A DNA stretch of 15,623 bases, taken from contig DAOWCY010000169.1 in assembly GCA_030639305.1 (NCBI GenBank), positions 1-15,623 of the forward strand, given 5' to 3'. Below, piece after piece: positions 1 to 5,476 of the stretch. The translations under genes were made by a program, and so were the position numbers. Below the pieces are notes generated by a model. The model did not search any database and was not told the DNA's origin. It saw nothing but the letters and a program-made list of their open reading frames with translations. This DNA comes from JAGLQA01 sp023135565 (lineage in GTDB: Bacteria > Acidobacteriota > Aminicenantia > UBA2199). Position 1 is the stretch's first letter; every line of letters begins with the position of its first letter.

Positions 1-50
1 AACACACGCCATTTGGTTTTTTCTAAGTCTCTACTTCTTTCTTGATTCAT
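1..50 (-). CDS. 5' end of a leftward gene, runs off the window (unidentified)
   Basis: Read leftward from position 50, an ATG follows a GGAG Shine-Dalgarno with good spacing. It opens a frame reading MNQERSRDLEKTKWRV up to the edge. Only 16 residues are visible, so no family can be assigned. The charged start resembles the small accessory or orfA proteins of some insertion sequences, but that is inference. A TATAAT-like hexamer lies upstream at 111-116 without a convincing -35. A 10-bp inverted repeat lies between it and the start codon. Confidence 0.5.
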   Translation of the reverse strand, partial: MNQERSRDLEKTKWRV

Positions 51-60
51 TTTTTACTCC

Positions 61-104
61 TTAAAATTGGTTTAAAAAAAGCTTAACTAACTGTCCAATT
101 TTAA
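61..104. repeat. 10-bp perfect inverted repeat, 24 nt apart
   Basis: TTAAAATTGG at 61-70 is the exact reverse complement of CCAATTTTAA at 95-104. It lies in the leader of the leftward gene at the window's left edge and directly beside the point where the TPR remnant becomes open. It could be an operator, a leader hairpin, or part of a mobile-element terminus. Confidence 0.5.
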
Positions 105-117
105 GGGTCCATTATAA

Positions 118-288
118 TCTTTTTCGGAGAGTGGAGACATTACTTTTTTGATTAACATGGGCCGGGTGTACGCCAGGATGAATCAGAAGGAGAAGGCGTT
201 GGATGTATTGGAACAGGCTTTATCTAAGACGAATTCGGCGATAGTGCGCAAGCAGATAAACGACATGATCAAGAAGATAGACAAGTAG
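118..288 (+). pseudogene. Orphan C-terminal tail of a TPR-repeat protein
   Basis: The frame is open from 118 to a TAG at 286-288. The last 43 residues, from an ATG at 157, contain one recognisable tetratricopeptide repeat (MGRVYARMNQKEKALDVLEQ), followed by a short charged helix. TPR units mediate protein-protein contacts and normally occur in series; here only the last one survives. No Shine-Dalgarno precedes the ATG, and the reading frame starts abruptly after a stop at 115-117. I therefore read it as the 3' remnant of a larger rightward gene, cut off at about 105-118 by whatever lies to the left. A genuine 43-aa protein is possible but less likely. Confidence 0.5.
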
Positions 289-303
289 GGGGACGGCGTC
301 CCC
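289..303. repeat. 15-nt palindrome, core shared with repeat family 2
   Basis: GGGGACGGCGTCCCC forms a 6-bp stem with a 3-nt centre immediately after the TPR-tail stop. The inner GGACGGCGTCC is identical to the palindrome heading the family 2 repeats at 8400-8460 and 14096-14142, but the flanks do not match. There is no T-run, so it is not a classical intrinsic terminator. Confidence 0.45.
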
Positions 304-331
304 AACCGATCGACCCCAGAGTTTAAGTGGC

Positions 332-1331
332 TTAATTTTTTACAGTCCTGAGATGCGCGCCTATATACCCTACATAAATGCGAAAATTCTTTTCGTCAGC
401 AAAAAAATGGAACCTCAGGTCACCTGTTTTTATGTGTTTTTCAAAGTTGGCTTTTCCTCCACCGGGTAAACGAAAACGGCGCAGCCTTCCGTATTTTTCC
501 ATGGTCTGCTCACTTTCACCACTGACGTTTAAACCGAACGCTCTAAGCTTTTTATCACTGAAACTGCCGGAAGTCCATTCTTTGGCGAATCGGTCAAGCT
601 GCTTTAATCTATCTCTAATTTGATTAAAATATTTAGAGTGAATACCGACAGTTCTTGTCAGGTAATGTTCAACTTCGCCGCACAAAATCAGGTGTGGAAA
701 AAACTCTTCTCTTCGTTCCCATAAACCCCTACTCGCCGCTAAACTCTCTTTTCGCTTCCGCTCGAGCCATCGGGCATGCCTGCTCATATGCCCGGGGCCT
801 GGAGGCATGCTTAACCTCGACAAAGCTCTCGACGTCTGCGCCATTCTCTTCTACAAAATAACGCTTTAAATTTTCGATCTTATGCGTGTCCCAAGAATCC
901 GCCGACAGGAAACTCAACGCAGCGGTATCTAATAAATAAGCGGCCCCTAATCCTTCAGCTTGTTTCGTTTTTTCACCCGGCAGCGGTATTTCAAAAATCG
1001 ATCTCTCATTTTCTTCTTTTTCAATGGGTTCATCACCTGTAATCAAGGGAGCAGAAGTCATTATTTCTCTAAAGCGGTTTTTGATATCTTCTTTCAAGCC
1101 CCATTCGGCAGCCGGTTCCCCTGTCCCGTACTGGAGCCAATGAGACACTAAATAACCGGGAGCCAGTTCTAATCGGTACAAATTGTCCCCGATATCTTTG
1201 TGCAGCCTCAGTTGATTGATTCCCATCGCGGAAGCTTCACCGAATGTCTGGACAAATAGCTTGATCCCCTCGTTTGCGTCGTATTTGTTTTGAAAGGGGA
1301 AAGATAACTCATTAAAAATCAAATAATCCAT
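332..1331 (-). CDS. Uncharacterised third protein of the DUF262/DUF3696 cassette, carrying a 1-nt frameshift
   Basis: The gene begins at ATG 1331, two bases after the ATPase stop, so it is translated from the same message. Two overlapping frames make one protein of about 333 residues. Frame one (1331 down to about 797) ends its sensible sequence at VEVKHASRP. Frame two (about 797 down to the TAA at 332-334) continues GHMSRHARWLERKRKESL. Removing one base from the GGGG run at 794-797 joins them into HASRPGHMSRHARWL; without it, frame one runs out at 729. I see no signal peptide, membrane segment or known catalytic motif. The C-terminal part (LRFHFFADEKNFRIYVGYIG) is a beta-rich pattern somewhat like RelE-type toxins, which is speculation. 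The start of frame two at 844 lies inside frame one and has no Shine-Dalgarno, supporting a single broken gene. Function unknown; its place after an ATPase suggests an effector or partner. Confidence 0.7.
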
Positions 1332-1333
1332 GT

Positions 1334-2452
1334 TTATTTTATCAATTTATCCAACTGCTTTCCCCACTCATCGAAAAAACCGTCCGGTTTTTTATCCAGC
1401 CTGCCGTTTTCGTCGATCAAAGGCTGGATTATGTCTACCTTGTGCTCTTTTGCATTTATATCTCTTTCAAAAAAATAAATGGCCGCATGTTCGGGAGCAA
1501 GTATTTTTTGCTTTACCGCCACCCGGATACTATTAAGGATATGATCGCTGTGAGATTCGATAATGACCTGTACGCCACTTTCCGCCGCTAACGCGCACAG
1601 CTTGCCGATCATTGCCTGACCCGCCGGATGCAGGTGGGATTCCGGGTTTTCGATAATTAGCAAGTCACCTACTTTTGCAGTCAAAATCGCAGTCACCACC
1701 GGCAGCACGTAAGTAAGGCCGAACCCTACATTAACCGGCCTGAATTCTTCGGTATAACCTTCGGCAGTCTCGAATTTATAAGACAACTTAACCAAGTTCA
1801 TAGCACTTAAAACCTGGGAACTCAACCTGACCCCCGGAACAACTTCACCGAGCCAAGCATCTAATTGAGACAGCAGCGCCGGGTGCTTGGTTTTAGGGTG
1901 CCGCAATCTTTCGATAGGTATCGGATCGCGTTGGGTAACAGCTATAAAATGGGCGGTAAATTCTCCCTTATTGCCCAAAGAGTGCAAGTCCTCTACATGA
2001 TAAGTCGATGCTGGAAAGAAAGTTTGAGGACTTAGCCGTTCTGCTTGCAAGTATTGAAAATTTTTATTAAAAAGGGATGTGGTAAACGGATCGAATGAAC
2101 TGTCTTTTAATTCAAAGGATTTTACGGGCTGTAAATTCGATTCGGAGGCGTAGGAAAATTTAAAAAAAGCTTCGTTTTTCTCATCCCATTCCAACTCGAA
2201 ACAGATGCAGTCGTCTTCGCCATACATGGAATAGGCGTCTTTCCCATTGCCTATGTCGATGTAATCGCCTTTTAAAAAAAGACCTTTGTCGGGCAGGGTT
2301 TTTTTCTCATAGGACTGCCGCAGCAAAAGCAGCGATTGAATGGCCGTAGTTTTCCCCATCCCGTTTAGACCTGTAAATAGGGTCAGGTTGGCGGGCGATA
2401 TTTCAGCTTCTTTAAAAGCCTTAAAGTTTTTAATATATATCGAAGTAATCAT
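1334..2452 (-). CDS. AAA/ABC-type ATPase with C-terminal DUF3696
   Basis: This is a 372-residue SMC/RecF-like ATPase of the AAA_15/AAA_21 group. The start matches the family (MITSIYIKNFKAF). Walker A is GLNGMGKTT at residues 28-36. A Walker B/D-loop block (DLLIIENPESHLHP) lies near residues 264-277, and the switch segment VIIESHSDHIL near 296-306. The C-terminal tail, IDENGRLDKKPDGFFDEW, is characteristic of DUF3696. Such ATPases occur in bacterial defence operons, usually as the sensor or regulator of an effector. The ATG overlaps the upstream DUF262 stop as ATGA, after a run of nine A, and has no Shine-Dalgarno of its own, so translational coupling is expected. The frame is intact, unlike both neighbours. 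Confidence 0.9.
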   Translation of the reverse strand: MITSIYIKNFKAFKEAEISPANLTLFTGLNGMGKTTAIQSLLLLRQSYEKKTLPDKGLFLKGDYIDIGNGKDAYSMYGEDDCICFELEWDEKNEAFFKFSYASESNLQPVKSFELKDSSFDPFTTSLFNKNFQYLQAERLSPQTFFPASTYHVEDLHSLGNKGEFTAHFIAVTQRDPIPIERLRHPKTKHPALLSQLDAWLGEVVPGVRLSSQVLSAMNLVKLSYKFETAEGYTEEFRPVNVGFGLTYVLPVVTAILTAKVGDLLIIENPESHLHPAGQAMIGKLCALAAESGVQVIIESHSDHILNSIRVAVKQKILAPEHAAIYFFERDINAKEHKVDIIQPLIDENGRLDKKPDGFFDEWGKQLDKLIK

Positions 2453-3519
2453 TTTTTTTTGTATTTTGTTATTAATTTCTTAATTTTCTCAAAACGGTTC
2501 ATTACCTGGAGCCGGTCGGCAGTGGCGGAAGTGATGCTCCGGTCAAAGGTGCTGTCCTCTAAAAGCATCTTGAATTGGGCAACAAATTCTTCTTTTTGGG
2601 CTAAAAGTTTTTCCTTTTCTTCTTTTGACATTTCGGCCAGGAAAACCGTTAACACTTCGAACAGCGCCCTGTTGAGAGAAAGTTTGATTTTTTTTGGGTT
2701 AGCCAGGGACTTGCTGAACACATGTTTGTCGAAAAGGTATTCTGAAACCTTAAGGGATGAGAGGAATTCTTTTTTTAATTCTTCCAACCTTTCCCGGGAA
2801 ATCCCGTTTAATTCTTTCATCGTCTCGTTTAAGAAACTTTTCATCGACGGTTTATAAGTTTCGTAAGGATGTAAACGAAAGGCCAGGTGCCTCAAAACTA
2901 ACTCCCTATCTTGCATGCGCTTAGGAGATACGTTTACAATCTCTTTAAAGGCAATCGTCCCGGCTACCTCTTTCAAATAGGCGGTCGCATGCCCTCCCTG
3001 GTTCAATGCATGGCGGATTTCCTGGGCGCTAAGAATCAATCCGCCGGTATTAATTCGATAAAAGATGCTGTACTTTACTTCTTCGGGTGTACCGGGTTTA
3101 ATCAAATAGGCGGTTATCTGGAATTCTTTAAGGCGCCGCTGCATGTTATGAGGGAGCTTATCGAAGGTCAATCCTTTATAATCGTCCAAAAATTCCAAAC
3201 CTACCAATTTAAGCGGTTTATCTTCCGGGTTGTCCCGGTACTCCTTTTCGCAATCCACTACAAATCGTTTGAAAGTGCACAGCCGCTGCAAACCGTCCAC
3301 CACCAGCCAGCGATCATCATTACCGGCGTCAAAATAGAAAGAAGGCAAGGGGAAGCGCACTAAAACCGATTCAATTAATCGGCTCATTACGGGGGGCGAC
3401 CATAAATCCCTTCCCCTTTGAAATTCTGTATCCAGGTCTATTTCCTTATGTTTTATCCGGGCAATGATAGAGTCAAGGCTTTTTATTTCAATCGTTATAT
3501 CTATAATCTTTGGGATCAA
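2449..3519 (-). CDS. DUF262 (GmrSD N-terminal / ParB-like) protein
   Basis: The frame encodes 356 residues from a TTG at 3519. The N-terminal part is DUF262: KEIDLDTEFQRGRDLW, then SRLIESVLVRFPLPSFYFD, then the signature VVDGLQRLCTF (family DGxQR motif, important for nucleotide binding or hydrolysis in GmrSD and related proteins). DINTGG-like FYRINTGG and AQEIRHAL follow. The C-terminal half is helical and charged, with no HNH (DUF1524) nuclease motif, so any cleavage activity would have to come from elsewhere. The TTG has no Shine-Dalgarno, and the family normally has an extra N-terminal segment. That segment is present upstream in another frame (see 3488-3616), so the intact protein was probably about 388 residues. 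It is the first gene of the leftward cassette. Confidence 0.88.
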   Translation of the reverse strand: MIPKIIDITIEIKSLDSIIARIKHKEIDLDTEFQRGRDLWSPPVMSRLIESVLVRFPLPSFYFDAGNDDRWLVVDGLQRLCTFKRFVVDCEKEYRDNPEDKPLKLVGLEFLDDYKGLTFDKLPHNMQRRLKEFQITAYLIKPGTPEEVKYSIFYRINTGGLILSAQEIRHALNQGGHATAYLKEVAGTIAFKEIVNVSPKRMQDRELVLRHLAFRLHPYETYKPSMKSFLNETMKELNGISRERLEELKKEFLSSLKVSEYLFDKHVFSKSLANPKKIKLSLNRALFEVLTVFLAEMSKEEKEKLLAQKEEFVAQFKMLLEDSTFDRSITSATADRLQVMNRFEKIKKLITKYKKK

Positions 3520-3616
3520 AGGGATCTTTTAAATCTTCTGTATATTCTTCGGCTTCTTCATCTATTTCTTTATACTCTTCGTTTTCTTTTCCAAGAATGT
3601 CTGTTTTATCGACCAA
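3488..3616 (-). pseudogene. Detached N-terminal segment of the DUF262 protein (other frame)
   Basis: A 42-codon frame starts at TTG 3616 with GGAG eight bases upstream (a good Shine-Dalgarno) and ends at TGA 3488-3490. It reads an acidic linker and then DLKDPFDPK, the lead-in commonly found just before the DUF262 core. Dropping one base from the AAA run at 3509-3511 (minus-strand sense) gives PFDPKIIDITIEIKSL, which passes straight into the downstream DUF262 frame. I read this as the true start of the DUF262 gene separated by a +1 indel. Genuine mutation, assembly error and recoding cannot be told apart here. Confidence 0.68.
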
Positions 3617-3652
3617 TTCAGGATCTCCGGTTAATTTGTTTTAAGGTCTATT

Positions 3653-3681
3653 ATTATAAATCATCAGGTATCAATTTGCAA
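3653..3681 (-). promoter_or_regulatory. Sigma-70 promoter of the three-gene cassette
   Basis: On the minus strand, TTGCAA (3676-3681) and TATAAT (3653-3658) are separated by exactly 17 bases. Transcription would start near 3646, about 30 bases ahead of the TTG at 3616. This also supports 3616 over 3519 as the start of the first gene. Confidence 0.68.
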
Positions 3682-3743
3682 GCAAAAGAAATAAAAAGGA
3701 TCTACTTGCCTGTCCCCTTTTTCTAAAAAAAAATCCCTCCGGG

Positions 3744-3772
3744 TTGACAATTCCGCCAAAAAATATTAAAGT
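3744..3772 (+). promoter_or_regulatory. Putative promoter of the small protein/symporter operon
   Basis: A perfect -35 TTGACA (3744-3749) is followed at 17 bases by TAAAGT (3767-3772), a 4/6 match to the -10. Better-looking hexamers nearby (TATTAA, TACTAT) are at the wrong distance. The -35 is convincing; the -10 is not certain. Confidence 0.4.
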
Positions 3773-3825
3773 ACTATACATTCAGGAAGCCACGAGGTAA
3801 CAAAATGCAGCAGGAGGTGAATAAA

Positions 3826-3924
3826 ATGTTCGGTTCGATTTTTGCTTTGATTATCTTACCGCTGGCGGTTATCGCTGCAGCGATTATTCTTTATTATTAC
3901 ACCGGGAAGAAAAAGGAGGAATAA
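3826..3924 (+). CDS. 32-residue single-helix membrane protein ahead of the symporter
   Basis: The ATG at 3826 follows an excellent Shine-Dalgarno (AGGAGGTG). An in-frame ATG at 3805 is possible but lacks one. The product is a short hydrophobic helix (about residues 5-25, IFALIILPLAVIAAAIILYY) with a basic/acidic tail, TGKKKEE. It ends four bases before the symporter ATG, and its last codons contain the symporter's own AGGAGG, so the two are co-translated. Tiny single-helix subunits encoded just ahead of Na+ symporters are known (for example the MetS-type NSS small subunit and small accessory proteins of SSS symporters). By position this is probably an analogous accessory subunit, though I cannot match it to a named family. 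It is easily missed because of its length. Confidence 0.75.
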   Translation: MFGSIFALIILPLAVIAAAIILYYYTGKKKEE

Positions 3925-3928
3925 CCTC

Positions 3929-5383
3929 ATGAACCTATACGATAAACTCAGCGACCCCCTGGCTTTTATTATTTTCGTTTCCACCCTGGCCCTGCCTGTT
4001 TTAATCGGCATTATTACCCTGAAAAAAACCAAAACCCAGTCCGATTTTTTTATCGGCGGCAGGGCCATGAATAAATTCGTAGTGGCGTTATCAGCCGTCT
4101 CTTCGGGTCGCTCGGCCTGGCTTGTTTTGGGCATCAGCGGCATCGCCTACACCCGGGGCGTAAGCGCGGTATGGGCTGTTGTAGGCTATATCGTCGCGGA
4201 AATGTTCCAATTCATCTATATCGGCCAAAAACTGCGAAAACAAACCGAAAAACTCAAATCCCTGACTTTACTCGATTATTTCGAATCGCGGTTCCAGGAC
4301 AAAAAACATTTAGTACGCATCACCGGGGCGGTGATTATTGCTATTTTTATTACCGCTTATGTGGCGGCCCAGTTTAGTGCCGGGGCCAAATCCCTGAGCA
4401 CCGCTTTAGATATTCCCCTTATCACGGCTCTTATTATCTCGGCGGTCTTAGTGCTGGTTTATATGGTCCTGGGCGGCTTTATCGCAGTGGCCTATAACGA
4501 CGTGGTACGGGCCGTTATCATGCTTATCGGCCTGGTTATTTTCCCGATCTACGGTTTGATTAAGATGGGCGGCTTCCAGGCGCTGTTGACTACCCTGGGG
4601 CAGTTGAACCCGGCTCATGTCGATCCTTTTTCTTTGGGTTTCGGCCTGATTATCGGCTACATCGGCATCGGCTTAGGTTCTCCCGGCCAGCCCCATATCA
4701 TCGTCAGGTATATGTCTATCGACGATCCCGACAAACTGCGCATCGCTGCCGTGATCGGCACCACCTGGAATGTAATCATGGCCTGGGGAGCGGTTTTCAT
4801 CGGTTTAATGGGCCGGGTGGTTGTGCCCGTGGTGGACAAATTACCGGACAAAGACCCGGAAATGATCTACTTAGTTCTTTCTTCCGAATATTTCGGTTCC
4901 GTGCTTTACGGGCTGTTGGTAGGCGGCATCTTCGCCGCTATTCTTTCAACCGCCGACTCCCAATTATTGGTAGTGGCCTCTACTTTTGCCCGCGATATTT
5001 ATGAAAAAATTATAAAAAAAGGCGCGGTTATCCCTGAAGCCGATAAATTAAAAATCGGCCGTTATGCAGTGTTTTTTTCAGGAATATTTGCCGTAATCCT
5101 GGCTTATGTGGCTAAGGAAGCCATTTTCTGGTTGGTTCTTTTTGCCTGGGGCGGCTTGGGCGCCTCTTTCGGCCCGGCGCTAATTTTTTCCCTGTACTGG
5201 AAAAGAACCAACAAATACGGTATCGTGGCTGGGATGATAACCGGCACCCTGGTTACTATTATATGGAAATTATATTTAGTCAAACTCACCGGTCTTTATG
5301 AACTGATTCCCGCTTTTTTCCTTTCCGCGCTGGCCATCGTTATCGTCAGCCTGTTGACCAAAACGGACGAAGCCCGCAGCTAA
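3929..5383 (+). CDS. putP: Sodium:solute symporter, PutP-like (SSS family)
   Basis: This 484-residue polytopic inner-membrane protein has about 13 hydrophobic segments and is close in length to E. coli PutP (502). Family signatures are FFIGGRAMNKF (39-50), SSGRSAWLVLGISG (58-71), the conserved GQPHIIVRYM (253-262) and LSTADSQLLV (339-348). The latter supplies Ser340/Thr341, equivalent to the Na2-site residues of E. coli PutP. It most likely couples Na+ influx to uptake of proline or a related amino acid. Asp55 of E. coli PutP aligns with Gly60 here (followed by Arg61), while Ser57 is kept as Ser62. This SSGRSAW variant marks a subfamily, so the substrate is less certain than the family. It forms an operon with the 32-residue protein and is convergent with recD2. 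Confidence 0.88.
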   Translation: MNLYDKLSDPLAFIIFVSTLALPVLIGIITLKKTKTQSDFFIGGRAMNKFVVALSAVSSGRSAWLVLGISGIAYTRGVSAVWAVVGYIVAEMFQFIYIGQKLRKQTEKLKSLTLLDYFESRFQDKKHLVRITGAVIIAIFITAYVAAQFSAGAKSLSTALDIPLITALIISAVLVLVYMVLGGFIAVAYNDVVRAVIMLIGLVIFPIYGLIKMGGFQALLTTLGQLNPAHVDPFSLGFGLIIGYIGIGLGSPGQPHIIVRYMSIDDPDKLRIAAVIGTTWNVIMAWGAVFIGLMGRVVVPVVDKLPDKDPEMIYLVLSSEYFGSVLYGLLVGGIFAAILSTADSQLLVVASTFARDIYEKIIKKGAVIPEADKLKIGRYAVFFSGIFAVILAYVAKEAIFWLVLFAWGGLGASFGPALIFSLYWKRTNKYGIVAGMITGTLVTIIWKLYLVKLTGLYELIPAFFLSALAIVIVSLLTKTDEARS

Positions 5384-5387
5384 CCCG

Positions 5388-5476
5388 GCCTCTTAGCCTC
5401 CGGCGGCCCCTGCCGGGGCGGCCAAACTTTTGAAAAAGTTTGAACAAAACTTTTGTTTATTTAGAATCAAAAGCGC
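5388..5476 (+). repeat. Interspersed repeat family 1, copy A
   Basis: The unit has a GC-rich block (GCCTCCGGCGGCCCC then TGCCGGGGC), three alternating A/T arms, then TTTAGAATCAAAAGCGCT. Copies B (12459-12565) and C (13837-13920, inverted) share the same order. It fills the whole gap between the convergent symporter and recD2 genes and covers the last codons of recD2. Confidence 0.8.
5424..5454. terminator. Bidirectional terminator-like structure with alternative hairpins
   Basis: AAACTTTT (5424-5431), AAAAGTTT (5434-5441) and AAACTTTT (5447-5454) allow the middle arm to pair with either neighbour. A GC stem GCCCC/GGGGC precedes it. It lies between convergent genes ending at 5383 and 5457. 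Stems are A/T-rich, so efficiency is uncertain. Confidence 0.5.

Noticed and set aside
289..303. GGGGACGGCGTCCCC as an intrinsic terminator
   Set aside because: No U-tract follows and the stem is only 6 bp; shared core with repeat family 2 is the better explanation.
800..815. EVK in VEVKHAS as a PD-(D/E)XK nuclease motif in the third cassette protein
   Set aside because: No preceding PD/D motif with the right strand context is visible; one ExK string is not evidence.
3690..3722. GGGACAGGCAAGTAGATCC-like string (minus strand) as a mobile repeat
   Set aside because: It recalls GGGGACAGGCA motifs scattered in other genomes, but only one copy is seen here, so no repeat can be supported.
3744..3780. 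TTGACA with TATACA as the symporter promoter
   Set aside because: The hexamers are 25 bases apart, too far for one sigma-70 promoter; TAAAGT at 17 bases was preferred.
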